Shown: positions 46,619 through 58,223 of the stretch, in pieces
Position numbering within the stretch: the stretch's first letter is position 1
Layout: each line of letters opens with the position of its first letter
Position numbers and translations under genes: made by a program
Source: Annona cherimola
Taxonomy: Eukaryota > Streptophyta > Magnoliopsida > Magnoliales > Annonaceae
DNA length: 64,000 nucleotides
Assembly: GCA_030490835.1 (NCBI GenBank)
Contig: CM059971.1
Location: 128,434,564 to 128,498,563 of the forward strand
Direction of reading: 5' to 3'
The notes under the pieces: generated by a model
What the model was told of the DNA's origin: nothing
Databases searched by the model: none
Seen by the model: only the letters and a program-made list of their open reading frames with translations

Positions 46619-48466
46619 ATGGAGAATGAAGCGATGCCAGCAACAGCCACCGCCGCCCATGGCAGCAGAAGCTACGAAATAAAAGCATGCTCCATCTCCT
46701 ACGCCAAGCAAACCAATACTATTGCCGTTTCATCCTCTAGTTTCATACTCTGCAACACCACTCCGACTTCACCTACTAATTACATCCTCCGCGATGTCTC
46801 CCTTGTCGCCCGCCCTGGCCAAATCCTAGCCATCGTCGGACCCAGCGGCGCTGGAAAATCCACCCTTCTCGACATCCTCGCCGCACGCACTTCCCCATCC
46901 CAAGGCTTCCTCCTCCTCAATTCCACCCCTCTCCACCCTCCTTCCTTCCGCAAGCTCGCCGCCTACGTTCCCCAACACGACGCTTACCTCCCTCTCCTTA
47001 CTGTCCTGGAGACCTTCACATTCGCCGCTCACCTCCTTCTCCCCAATTCCTCCTCCTCCCCCTCTTCTAACCGCATTTCCTCCCTTGTCTCCTCCCTTCT
47101 AGCAGATCTTCGCCTCTCCCATCTCGCTCACACTCGTCTCGCCTATGGCCTCTCCGGAGGTGAGCGCCGCCGCGTCTCCATTGGCCTAAGCTTGCTCCAT
47201 GACCCAGCTGTCCTTCTCCTGGACGAGCCCACGTCGGGCCTCGACAGTGCTTCTGCTTTCAACGTTATGCACGCTCTTCGGACCATCGCCACCTCCCGTC
47301 ACCGCACCGTCATCCTCTCCATACACCAGCCCAGTTTCAAGATCCTCTCCACCATCGACAACATCCTTCTCCTCTCCAAAGGCACTGTTGTTCACCATGG
47401 CACCCTCTCCTCCCTCGACGCATTTTTACACACTAATGGCTTCGCTGTTCCGCCGCAGCTTAACGCCCTCGAGTATGCCATGGAGATTTTAAACCAGCTT
47501 CACCAGAAGAGCACCATCGTTGGTCCACAGCCCGATTCTGATCATCAAGAAGAACATCCTTCTCCTGCGCCAGCTGATCTGCCTCCGGATTCAGATCATC
47601 GTCATCATCAACTGATGAGCTACCCAAGTTCGAGGCTCCATGAGATCCTCACTCTCTACAACAGGTTCTGGAAGATCGTTTACAGGACCAGACAACTCCT
47701 CCTAACTAATACATTGGAGGCTCTTGTGGTCGGCATCGTCTTAGGAACCATTTACATCAACGTGGGCTTGGACAGACAAGGAATTGAGAAGAGATTCGGC
47801 CTCTTTGCCTTCACTCTCACGTTCCTGCTGTCCTCTATGACGGAAACACTGCCCATCTTTGTAAATGAGAGGCCAATTCTACTGCGTGAGACAACGAGTG
47901 GCATTTACCGCCTCTCTTCCCATCTCATCGCAAACACGCTCGTCTTCGTTCCTTATTTGCTAGTCATCGCTCTCACCTACTCCGTTTCTGTGTATTTCTT
48001 GGTTGGACTATGCTCTTCCTGGCAGGCCTTTGCGTACTTTGTGTTAGTGATATGGATGGTGGTTCTGGTGGCCAACTCCCTGGTGCTCTTCCTCAGCTCG
48101 ATTGCACCAAACTACATCGCGGGTTCATCTTTTGTCACCATATTTCTGGCATGTTTCTTTCTCTTCTCGGGCTATTTCATATCCAAGGACAGCATGCCTA
48201 AGTACTGGCTGTTCATGCACTACTTGTCCATGTACAAGTATGCTCTGGACGCCCTCCTCATCAACGAGTACTCGTGCTTAGCGTCCAAGTGTTTCGTTTG
48301 GCTGGAAGACGCGTGTGCGGTTACAGGTCAGCATGTCTTGGAGAAGAGACAGCTTCATGAGAAACAGAGGTGGATGAATGTTCAGATGATGTTCGGGTTT
48401 TTTGTTTTCTACCGGATGCTTTGCTTGGCGGTGCTGCGCCGAAGGGCTTCCATGTCCAAGAAATAA
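46619..48466 (+). CDS. Half-size ABCG (WBC) transporter, ABCG8/ABCG4-like, 615 aa
   Basis: A plasma-membrane ABC transporter half-molecule that should dimerise to export lipidic or hormonal substrates; the substrate is unknown. The order is the reverse one of the G family, nucleotide-binding domain first: Walker A GPSGAGKST (74-82), Q-loop YVPQHD (Q119), ABC signature LSGGERRR (178-185), Walker B LLLDEP (199-204), H-switch SIHQPSF (H236). An ABC2-type membrane domain follows from about 360, with NTLEALVVGIVLGTIYINVG, the family stretch FVNERPILLRETTSGIYRLS, and FSGYFISKDSMPKYW. All catalytic residues are present. The start is the ATG at 46619; the frame is open further upstream but has no ATG there. 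The gene has no introns, as in Arabidopsis ABCG4 and ABCG8, to which ILSIHQPSFKILS and QLNALEYAMEIL are close. A His/Asp-rich linker lies near 303-335. Confidence 0.93.
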   Translation: MENEAMPATATAAHGSRSYEIKACSISYAKQTNTIAVSSSSFILCNTTPTSPTNYILRDVSLVARPGQILAIVGPSGAGKSTLLDILAARTSPSQGFLLLNSTPLHPPSFRKLAAYVPQHDAYLPLLTVLETFTFAAHLLLPNSSSSPSSNRISSLVSSLLADLRLSHLAHTRLAYGLSGGERRRVSIGLSLLHDPAVLLLDEPTSGLDSASAFNVMHALRTIATSRHRTVILSIHQPSFKILSTIDNILLLSKGTVVHHGTLSSLDAFLHTNGFAVPPQLNALEYAMEILNQLHQKSTIVGPQPDSDHQEEHPSPAPADLPPDSDHRHHQLMSYPSSRLHEILTLYNRFWKIVYRTRQLLLTNTLEALVVGIVLGTIYINVGLDRQGIEKRFGLFAFTLTFLLSSMTETLPIFVNERPILLRETTSGIYRLSSHLIANTLVFVPYLLVIALTYSVSVYFLVGLCSSWQAFAYFVLVIWMVVLVANSLVLFLSSIAPNYIAGSSFVTIFLACFFLFSGYFISKDSMPKYWLFMHYLSMYKYALDALLINEYSCLASKCFVWLEDACAVTGQHVLEKRQLHEKQRWMNVQMMFGFFVFYRMLCLAVLRRRASMSKK

Positions 48467-48514
48467 ACTAATAAATAAAGGGTCCATTTCTTATACGGAC
48501 GGATTATTTTTTCC

Positions 48515-48718
48515 ATCAAATTATTATTGCTATTATTATTTTCTTTACCTAGATTTTGTTACCTATAAAATTTTGGCAATTATAAAAATTTATTTTGTAT
48601 TTTTAAAAATTATCCAATTTTTTATCAAATTATTATTATTATTATTTTATTTACTTAGATTTTGTTACCTATAAAATTGTAGCAATTATAAAAATTTATT
48701 TTGTATTTTTAAAAATTA
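48515..48718. repeat. Tandem duplication, period about 109 bp, in the ABCG 3' flank
   Basis: Both units start ATCAAATTATTATT (48515 and 48624) and continue through TTTACYTAGATTTTGTTACC and GCAATTATAAAAATTTATTT. They are highly similar. The pair begins 49 bp after the stop codon, so it probably lies in the 3' UTR. Confidence 0.75.
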
Positions 48719-50420
48719 AAAAATTAACAAAATTGTCTTAGAGAAATGTGCCCGTCCTTTTAATTGATTTTCAAAAAAAAAAAAAAAAAAATTTAAGTAG
48801 CTCACAAACCACTTAGTTTACATGGGAATCCCTTCTATATATCTAAAACGGTTACGCTCAATTTTTATGTTAACCACCTCTATATATCTTGGCCCCTTTT
48901 GGCAGTTCACCCTGCTCATTCTGTTGTATTTATAATTATTTGCTTAATTATTTATAAAATTAAAATTTATTCAAATCAAAGATATACATGATATTTTTGT
49001 TGGCATCATCTAAAAAAATGTAACATGAAGGTGACGAAATAGTTTTCTTTGCACAATTTTCAAAATTGTATTTTCAAATATATGAACTTTTCAAAATATT
49101 ATTCATACATGCATAAAAGATTGTATAAAACATTATCATATTTCTAATGTATCTTAGACGGGATCTAATTGAGTTTTTCCATTATTCACACGTCACAATG
49201 TATTTAAGAAAATTAAAATGACCGATTTATATATATTATCATTTTTTATTCACTTATGAAAATTAGAGATGCAATTTAGATAGAGTACATGTAGGTTGAA
49301 AATGGGTAATCTGATTTTTATATCCTCAAGTTGAGGTAAAAAAATATCCAGTTCAATTAGAATAAAACAAGTTCTAATATCTGCATAGGTCCAATCGACT
49401 CGAATTATTAATATATACTTAATATAGATTTTATAAAATATATTTACAACAAAAGACATAAATAAATTCTTTAAATATACAAGAACTTGTTTAATTTATT
49501 AATTATTTAATAAATTCAATGAATATATTTTAAAAATAATATAGTTATCATTTTTATTTTAGGTTATTAAAGTAATACTTGTAATAAAATTATAACTTTC
49601 AAATATAATATAAATATTATTTTAAAGAATCTATCTGGAATTGAAACGGGAACTAATCCAACCTTATTTTTTTTAAAAATAGGATAAAGTAAAAGTTTAT
49701 GAGAATAAGATAAAAATAGTATCATCCTGAGGCGGAAGGTTATATACATCCAGCGCATGGCATGCAAGTTGGTAACATGCTTAATTAGCTAAGATGGACG
49801 ACGGGTTCACGGGTTGCACTTGCACTTGCGAAATAATTGCACCGGACAATATTCGCACGTGATGACTGTCCCTAATATATATGCATGAGACGCTTCTCTG
49901 GTTTGTTTGTCGTGATTCTCGAACTGGCCGTTCACGGGTTTCCGCTCACGTGTCCCGGATTAAAAGTTTTTGTGATTAAAACAAATACACCTTACACTAT
50001 TATACAGATTTGTTTTTCCATCTTTTTTGATAATAAATTCTTGTGGTGTCTAATTAAAAGGCTATTTTACTCTCCCCCAAAGGGCAAGAATAATATAGAA
50101 AAAAGAGAAACTAAAATGTTTTGCCATCTTAATAAAACGGTGTGTTTGTGCTGGCCTGCTACCATGAAACTTTTTTTTTATATATATAACCTTATTTATT
50201 TTTAAGATCTCGATAGGTGATAGAAAGTTTATTTTATTTGTTATATTTAATTTCATTTATATTATTATAAAAATTTTCCAATTATTTTATATCACAGTAT
50301 ATAGATTTTATCTACGTGTATATAAAACCAACCTAATAAAATAATTTCTAAAAAGTATTTTCAACCAGTAAACCATCTAACATATCACTATTATATCACT
50401 ATTACGTGAATAAATAATTT
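48719..50420. other. AT-rich intergenic spacer, no gene seen
   Basis: No coding feature is supported. The stretch 50230-50420 has palindromic-family debris (TTTTATTTGTTATATTTAAT). Sequence around 49740-49950 is less AT-rich but unassigned. Confidence 0.4.
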
Positions 50421-50429
50421 TTTAAAGTA

Positions 50430-50863
50430 GAAAATTTGTTTCTCATGCTTATAACATTTGCCCATATTTCCTATGTACCCATAGTGTTTTATAAATTCAT
50501 CTCGTACGTATAACATTTTATCTTAAATTTCTCTCATGCCCGTGCCTTTAAAACCAACGTTATTTGCCCCTCTCAAATTTTCTAATGGAGACAATTCAAC
50601 CATAATATTACTGAATTAATGATAGCGAATCATCAATATGTTGCATTCAATCATTCAAAAGCCATATTAAAGTTGAATAATTTTAATTAAGAAAATTTTA
50701 AAGGGAAAAATTATTTTTTCGATGGGTAAATAATGATTGTATTAACAACGTGAGTGTAATAGGAATTTAAGATCAACTATCATGAGGATAAGATAAATTA
50801 ATCAAACGTCGTGGTTATATTAGGAATTAGATACAAATATTGTGGTATAAAAGAAATTTTCCC
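50430..50863. mobile_element. Small Mutator-like element related to 20052-21269, 434 bp
   Basis: The left end GAAAATTTGTTTCTCATGCT then ATAACATTTG, and the complement of the right end (GGGAAAATTTCTTTTATACC then ACAATATTTG), are related to each other and to the ends of 20052-21269. The flanks TTTAAAGTA (50421-50429) and TATGAAGTA (50864-50872) match at 7 of 9. No coding interior. Confidence 0.55.
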
Positions 50864-51255
50864 TATGAAGTATTTTTATATTCTAACATATATGTGTTTG
50901 AATGAATGTAAACATTTTTTGTAATTTATATGTAAATATATCTATTTTTGAGCAAACATAACCCATGTAGATATTTTATTTAGATGAAACTTGATTTTCT
51001 AGCTAAATAAATGATGTCAAAGTCAATGAGTTAGATTTTGCATCAATTATTAACATCTTAAAAACGAGGAGATTGCATGGAATCATTTCTATTGCTTTTA
51101 TGTAATCTAATTATATAGAAGCGAAGGGTATGCTTGTGAAGATGTAAAAGTAAAATTGAGAAAACGAAATTTTTTTTAAAAAATAAGAAAGTAATCTCAC
51201 ATGGCATAAGTAATGATTAAGAGTAAAGAGAATAACGTTAAAGTAAATAAGATAA

Positions 51256-51770
51256 TCGGTGACGCTTCTATGTAACCTGGTTACATAAAAGTAGACCCAT
51301 ACAACCTCTTCGAAATCTAAGATTGTAATCATTGATGAAAACTTCAATCCATTTATTGTATTTAACATCATTTGTTTATCTAGCCTCAAATATGTTTATG
51401 GGTTACATTTGTTCAAAAAATATATATTCATGTGTAAATTATGAAAACACTTATATCTATTTACACATGTATTAGAATGTAATAATATTTTATAGAATCA
51501 TCTATTCATATAAAAACGATATTTTGAAATTTACATATAAAATTGATATTTTAGTATTTTTCATAATTTACATATAAATATATACATTTTCTAACAAATG
51601 TGGCCCATAAACATACTTGACTGAGATAAAAGTAGACCCCCTAAATAAAAAAATAATGTTAAATACAATAAATAAATTAGATTTTCTATCAAGAATCAAA
51701 ATTTTAAATTTTAAAGGGATTATATGAATCCGCTTCTATATAACTAGATTACATAGAAGTGGAAACCTAA
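51256..51770. repeat. Long palindromic repeat, about 515 bp, best copy
   Basis: Each end carries its own short palindrome around CTTCTATGTAAC...GTTACATARAAG. The two halves are inverted copies of each other, each passing through TTGTATTTAACAT(C/T)ATTT, GTTTATGGG and ATATATTCATGTGTAAATTA-type blocks. The element therefore forms a hairpin with smaller hairpins at its base. Related copies lie at 10340, 35420 and 56320. It ends about 0.5 kb upstream of the mitoferrin ATG. Confidence 0.65.
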
Positions 51771-52257
51771 GACAATTACATGAAAAGATATAAATAAGTG
51801 ATTAAAACTAAAAAAATAAAATAGAACAATTTAGTAGGTGAGAAATGTAAATAATTTTTTTTTTTTTTTTTTTTTTTGGCCTCCTCAATGGTTGGCTCTA
51901 GTTGTTGAACTTTGGAGGGCGTTTTCGTTTGTAAATTTCCTCTTCCAATCCGTTGCCCTTTGCAGCTGTGCCCGTGGAAGTGCTTGCAATTTTCAATTCT
52001 AAGGGCTGTGGGAGGGACTGATTTCTTTTTTTCTTTCTCGGCAAAAATCAGAGGTCTTACTCCTCTTTTCGTAACTTCCGTGTCTCGCGTTAGGGCTTTG
52101 GTCTATACGTAGTAGTACTGGCGGTTCGAGAGAACTGGAATTGGAATTTGGGGGAAGGAAGAAGAAGATACGAACGTGCATGAAAATGTAAATTGTAATT
52201 TGTGTGTTTGCAGAGTGAGTGAGATACCGATCATTACTCACGAGTCACGATCAATCA
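51771..52257 (+). promoter_or_regulatory. 5' flank and leader of the mitoferrin-like gene
   Basis: AT-rich with a T24 run at 51857-51880, then mixed sequence typical of a leader up to the ATG at 52258. No clear TATA box. A CAG at 52211-52213 after a TG/T-rich stretch could be an acceptor of a 5' UTR intron, but this cannot be decided here. Confidence 0.4.
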
Positions 52258-55200
52258 ATGACGAGCGGATTCCCAGATGCCGGTGGCGGCGGTGGTGACG
52301 AATGTTGCTCTGGTTGCACTAGTTGGATGGCCTCTGAAACCTCTCACCACCTCCAGGAAGACGAACACGATGGTCTCAGCTTCTCCCAGTTCATGTTAGC
52401 CGGATCTGTGGCTGGCATGGTTGAGCACATGGCCATGTTCCCTGTTGACACCCTCAAGACCCGAATGCAAATGCTGGGCGCCTCTACCACCATAGCAGCC
52501 GCCACCGCATCCTCCCCCTCTTCCTCCACTCCCTTCGCTCGTTTCCTTGTCTCTATCATGCGCACCGAGGGCCCTCTTCGTTTCCTAGCCTCCATCATGC
52601 GCACCGAGGGCCCTTTGGGCCTCTACCGCGGCATCGGTGCTATTGGCCTTGGTGCTGGCCCTGCCCATGCCGTTTACTTCTCCGTTTATGAGACATTCAA
52701 GCAGCACCTTGGCGGCAACCGCCCTGGCCACCATCCCTTTGTACATGCTGCGTCTGGTGTCGTCGCCACCATCGCCAGCGATGCTGTCCTCACTCCCATG
52801 GACGTCGTCAAGCAGCGCCTCCAGCTTCGCCATACCCCTTATGCCGGCGTCAAAGACTGCGTCCTGAGAATTCTTAGAGAGGAGGGCCTCAGGGCCTTTT
52901 ATGCTTCCTATCGCACCACCGTGGTGATGAATGCGCCGTTCACTGCTGTGCATTTCGCTACCTACGAGGCTGCTAAGAAGATCCTCAGCAACATCACCCC
53001 TGATAAAGCCAGCGAAGAGAATCTTCTTGTCCACATTACTGCAGGTGGTGCTGCTGGCACCCTCGCCAGTGCTGTTACAAACCCCTTGGACGTCGTCAAG
53101 ACGAGGTTGCAGTGCCAGGTACTACAACACTCAATTTCCACTGGTTTGTTGTCAGAGTGATAAAGTCTTGAAAACTTCTTTCTCTATACTTCTTTCTTCT
53201 TCATTTGTCTATCCATTCTTTTTGCATTATTCCATGATATGGCCATCTGTATCCACTTTCCCAGTTCTTGATTCCTTACATATGCAGCATTTACAGCTAT
53301 CTATTGTACATTAATATAAACATGTACTTTTTTTCCCCACATATGACTTCACTTATTTACCCATCTGTATCAATGTGTCTTCCCTCACCCAACAGATGAT
53401 CTGAGTTCAATTATTGAACTGATGATCATAAGATAGAAATAGATAAAATTTGCTATGTCAATGTGAAATTTGTTTTTGAAGAAAGTGCCTTCAGCGAAAT
53501 GTCTGATAATCTACAGTATAGTGCAGTATATTTATCTATTGTGAAGCTCTATCTTTCCATTGTGATCGCCATCATCTTTGTCTTGTCGACCTGCTAGATG
53601 TCAGCTGCAAAATCCTCTTTCCTCAATTCTACTCTATATCGATCGGTGCAGAAGTGAATTTATATTTATAGAATGGTCAGCAAGTATGATGAGTAATGAC
53701 GTATATAATAAATCCTAATTGGTAGGTAGACAAGAAGGGAGGCCCCTGACATAGTTTCGCTTGGTTACCTACGCAGAGGGGGTGCTGCTACTTGATCCTG
53801 GTTAACCTGTTTTGTATTTTGGTTGGTGAAGGGTCCAACCCAAACCAATTACACTAATCTGGATAAACTGAAATCCAAACCAAATATCTTAGATTAGATA
53901 ACGAAATATCAAACAAAATTCAAATGTCTGCATTGAATAAAATTTACAATGTTCACCAACATTTTCATAGTTATGTATCGATATAACAAATATATTCAGT
54001 AGAAGAATGTTCATTGATTTCATTTGAATTGGCGCAAAATATTTATGGGAATTGGCAATTCAAATTATTAACTTGAGTTATTAACCTGAAGTATTAATCT
54101 GTTTTGTCCTGAATTTTTATAGATTTGGTTTGGCTTGGATTGAAAGAGAACCTTAGTGCAATAGTAAAAGTTGTTGCCATGTAACCTGGAGGTCATGGTT
54201 TTGAGTTGTGAAAACCACCTCTTGCCTTGGAATTTATGGTTGTGTAATATAGACCCAAAATGGTATGATCCTTCCCCAGCTCTCTGCACATAGTGGGAGC
54301 TTAATGCACTGGGCTGCTTCTTTAATTTTTTATTGTGGGTGTGTTTGTTTAGACTCAAAACTTTTCAATCTAGAACTTTTCACTCTCCATCAACTATTCT
54401 ATTTTTAAATTATTTTTCATATATTTTTATATAACTACTTTACTTTTAAATCATTTTCACACAACTACCCATACAACTTAGAGTGCTACCTCCACACGGC
54501 CGTCCACAGTTTGAATCTCAGCCTAGGCCACTTGGCTTTCTCCGTTTCAGTGCTCACCAAAAGATAATTAAGACGGCAACTTCTTTTCTAGGACTCATCT
54601 GCACAGTCCACATAGCGGTGGATAGCACTCCGTCATTTTCAAGCAGCAGCACGAGTGCGTATACATCCCTTGATCTTTTTTCTTCTTTCCTTGCAATTTG
54701 TTGTTCAACTGATCCTATGTAGTTTTCCTTTTCCACTACGTGGACTTTAGAACTTCCTCTTTTTCTCATTTCCAGGCGGAAGTTCGAGTGGGTATCCATG
54801 TCTCAATCTCCCTCTCTCTTTTTCTTGCAATTTGTTCTGTTGTTCAACCAATTCTATATCTATCATTCTATCACTCTATCGATTTGATGGATGATCCTTT
54901 TTTTCCCTTATCAATTTGCTTATGTGCATGACCAATAATCTCTTTTTCTCAATATTTTGGATGTTTAACCAATAATTGAATGTCACATGAAAAGGTTTTT
55001 AAGAACACTTAACTGCTAAGTTCATTGGAGGTTATTGAGAGCATAATTTATGATGGCAAAGAATAGCACTATAGGATGCTTGCAACTGACCCTAAATGGG
55101 TAGGGAACAGCTTATGATGATGATCTCAATGGCTGTTTTGTTGTGTGTTACCCTTTTTGGGGGCTTGAAACATCGTCCTGAGCTTTTAATTGGTTGAAAT

Positions 55201-58200
55201 TTTAAAGGTAGTGTTGGGGTTCAGCTCAACATGACCTATCCTGACCCAAATTAAACCACCGATTAGAATGTGTGGCTGCTTAGAAAATTCTATGTGCAGG
55301 CCATATTAGTAGGGATCTATCAAAATTGTGCCTGTTGTGAATCTATGATACAAAAATCCCTTCCAATATGAACTCTGACCAACCAAAAAGTCGCTTCCTA
55401 TGATATCAATAGTGATTCTTTGCTAGGAGTTGGAACATCAACCTTCAGCTTTTAGAGTTGGTTGAACTTCTAAGGATAGGGTTAGGTTGCATGGAAGTTA
55501 GCATGACCTATCCTGGCACAAATTGACCACTGATTAGAATGCGTGGCTACTTAGAATTGTGTGCTTGTAGTGATTCTATAAATGCTAAAAGCCTATTCAG
55601 TATGAACTCTGACTGAATCTTTTCCTTTTGTTTTTTCTCTTTGCGATGAATTCTATTGACTTTCTAATCCAAAAGTTTCTAATTGATCAACTTCACCAAA
55701 AACCGTCTCACATGGAATAATTTTTAACTAAATCATCTGAAAATGTTCCTTCTTGGATAGCCCTCTTCGAACCCTGTTCTTACCAGGCCCTTCTATGAAT
55801 CCACTAACTGGAACTCTCTAGAAAAAAGAAGCAAGCACTTGTCAAACTTTTGTTGGGCAAAGCAATTATTTTTAACTTCCAAAATCTTGTTCCGAAAGGT
55901 ATAGATAATCAATCTAAAACTTCTAATAACACCTCAAAACCGGATTTGAAACGTTGTTTGCCTCCGTTTTTTATGGGGCGATTCCGTGCTTCTATGAAAT
56001 CTAGCATGATATCCACCTATTGTATTTGGAATTATGTATTCTATTACTATGCCAATTTTCATTCCAATTTGATGTGTGTATGGACCCCATCTGAAAATGG
56101 TAAAAATTTAATATAATAAAATATTTTGATGTCAATAATAACTTTAAAGTTGTTTTTTCAACATATAAATTATTTGCTATAAAATTTATATATGGATAAA
56201 TGATTGTATAAAATATAAATACATTTAAGTACATGTAGGGCTCATTTTGGGCCAAATGCATCGTTAATTACGGTCAGGCAAATGCACGGGAAAGGTTCTT
56301 CTATATATACACGGTCCCGCTTCTATGTAACATAATTTGTTTATCTAAGAGACCAAGTTTCATCTCAATCAAGTACGTTTATAGGTCATATTTGTTCAAA
56401 TATATATATATATATATATATTCATGTGTAAATTATGAAAAACATTTAGATCTATTTACAGATATATTAAAATGTAATAATACTTTATAGAATGATTTAT
56501 CACATAGAAATGATATTTTGGACGGTTTAGATGTTGAAAATACTACTTTAAAATTGATATTTTATCATTTTTTATAATCTACACATGAATATATACATTT
56601 TTTAATAAATGTGGCCCCATAAACATACTTGATTGGGATGAAACTTAATCACTCAAATAAACAAATGATGTTAAATACAATGAATTGATTGCATTTTCCA
56701 TCAAAGATCAAAATTTTAAATTTTGAAGGGGTTACATAGGTCCGCTTCCACAATCATTTATGCATATATAAATTTTATAGGAAATGGTTTACACGTTGAA
56801 AAAATTATTTTAAAGTTGTTATTTATATCAAACTATTTTATTATGTTGAATTTGTATCACATTTAGATGGGGTCCGTATACATATCCGATTGGGATGAAA
56901 ATTGATATGGTAATAGAATACATTATTCTAAAAACAATGGATAGAGTAGATTATAATTTTATGATCATGTGGGGCCCATTTTGAGGCAACTGCACCACAA
57001 TTTTGTATATGAAATTCTTGTACTTTGACCAATATTTATTCTGTAGTTTCTACTTTTTCTCTATAGTGCTACAGTTGATCTATATGACAGCAGGGAAACA
57101 CATAATGAGTTGTACCGTTTCAGCTGTTTATGACCCATTTACAAGTCGTTAGTTTGGATTTGTCTTAAATTGTAAGCATATTGGATGCTTTCAGAGAATT
57201 TAATGTGAATAATATTTTTCAATATCTTTGAATTAGGGTCCGGTTGCTCTAATGTCGGGTATCAAGCTAAACAAGATTGCCTGGGCATTTGTTGATGCAT
57301 TTCGGTGTGGCATCAGATATACTGTTCCCAGTCCTTCAAAATTTTGGAATCTGCTTAATGTGTACTTAGTTTGATCAGCAATTTGTCTTCTCGATTTCTA
57401 CCGTTCCTGTATTTCCCATTCTTGGCATCATGCATCATTACTTTACAATTTAGCCTATGGATTGCCCTGTTCTTTAGTTAAATGCTAACGCAAGACCATT
57501 CCTGTTTATTAGACCATAAAATTATAACCTGCACAGCCTATGGACTGTCCTGTTCTCTAACCCAAAGTCTATTCCTTTCTTTTAGACCAGAAAATTCTGA
57601 TCCATGTAGTCTTCGTCGTCATTGTTGTCATCACCAATGGTTGTACTGTTCCCTAACCTGAAATCTATTCCCGTTTTTTAAGCCGTTAAATTCTTACCCA
57701 TGTACCATTTTTCCCTTCTTTCATCAACTCTATCATTACCATGACACGGACGCTAACTTAGCGGATGCAAATTACAATAGTTTGGGAACTATCGTCACCG
57801 TGCAACAGTTTTCAGTACAATGTAGCATGCTACCTTTGTAGCAAAGATAACATGCTAACTAAAGGTAGTATGCTACTTTTATGAGATGACTGTTGTGGCA
57901 GGACGTAAACTATCTTGATCTGCGTTCTAACTTAGCCCATGGATTATCCTGTTTTCTGAGTCAGCATTCCATTTTTGGGCGAACTACTTTATGAGAAATT
58001 GGTTTCCATGCAGGGTGTCTGTGGGGCAGAGACATTTAGCAGTAGCTCTATTCGAATGGCTGTTAAGAGGATAGTTGATAAAGAGGGACCTCGAGCTTTA
58101 TTGCAGGGCTTGAAGCCACGTGTCCTATTCCATGCCCCGGCAGCAGCAATCTGCTGGTCTACGTATGAGGCAATGAAAGGCTTCCTCCGACATAGTACTG

Positions 58201-58223
58201 AAAACTCACTTCCACATCCCTAA
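52258..58223 (+). CDS. Mitoferrin-like mitochondrial carrier (iron importer family), 356 aa
   Basis: Mitochondrial carrier family protein of the inner membrane; plant mitoferrins (MIT1/MIT2) import iron for Fe-S cluster and haem synthesis. Exon 1 is 52258-53118 and exon 2 is 58014-58223, joined in phase 0 at CQ|GVCG. All three carrier repeats are present, with signatures FPVDTLK (61-67), TPMDVVK (179-185) and NPLDVVK (275-281). Mitoferrin hallmarks are GLGAGPAHAVYFSVYE (130-145), FYASYRTTVVMNAPFTAVHF (214-233) and FHAPAAAICWSTYEAMK near the end. The start is the first in-frame ATG; the Gly/Cys-rich N-terminus is unusual but unaligned in relatives too. Oddity: residues 95-107 and 108-120 are a tandem duplication (RFLVSIMRTEGPL / RFLASIMRTEGPL) at the first EG-x-x-x-x-Y-R-G motif. 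The 4.9-kb intron holds an Au-type SINE, a truncated MITE, a LINE tail and a palindromic repeat. Confidence 0.92.
52540..52617 (+). repeat. In-frame 39-bp tandem duplication inside mitoferrin exon 1
   Basis: Units 52540-52578 and 52579-52617 agree at 34 of 39 bases and encode 13 residues each. Four of the five differences lie in codons for Leu and Ser that keep the residue; one changes Val to Ala. Confidence 0.9.
54155..54330 (+). mobile_element. Au-type SINE, copy 2
   Basis: The segment reads AGTTGTTGCCATGTAACCTG, GAGGTCATGGTTTTGAG, AAAACCACCTCTTGCC, TATAGACCCAAAATGGT, GATCCTTCCCC, CATAGTGGGAGCTTAATGCA, CTGGGCTGCTTCTTT. This is the Au SINE order from tRNA-like head to T-tail. It is better preserved than the copy at 5047 and lies in sense orientation in the mitoferrin intron. 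Confidence 0.85.
54337..54480. repeat. Truncated Tourist-like MITE directly after the SINE
   Basis: GGGTGTGTTTGTTTAGACTC, AAAACTTTTCAATCTAGAAC and CAACTACCCATACAACTTA match the left half of the family. The right half is absent; unrelated, less AT-rich sequence starts at 54481. Confidence 0.65.
55050..55125 (+). mobile_element. 5'-truncated RTE LINE tail
   Basis: AACTGACCCTAAATGGGTAG followed by GGAACAGCTTATGATGATGA has the short hairpin and ATG-repeat tail also found at the 3' end of the LINE at 1792-4815. Only the last several dozen bases remain. Confidence 0.55.
56320..56756. repeat. Palindromic repeat family copy in the mitoferrin intron
   Basis: Left end CCCGCTTCTATGTAAC, right end GTTACATAGGTCCGCTTCC. 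The arms share TTTATAGGTC/GGCCCCATAAACATACTTG and ATATTCATGTGTAAATTATG with its inverse. A (TA)n run lies at 56401-56420. Confidence 0.6.

Noticed and set aside
52219..52257. Possible longer N-terminus of mitoferrin
   Set aside because: The upstream frame has no ATG, only GTG. The ATG at 52258 is the first one.
54483..54931. Open frames in the mitoferrin intron that could be extra exons
   Set aside because: Joining 53118 directly to 58014 restores the conserved CQ-GVCG junction of mitoferrins, leaving no room for additional coding exons.
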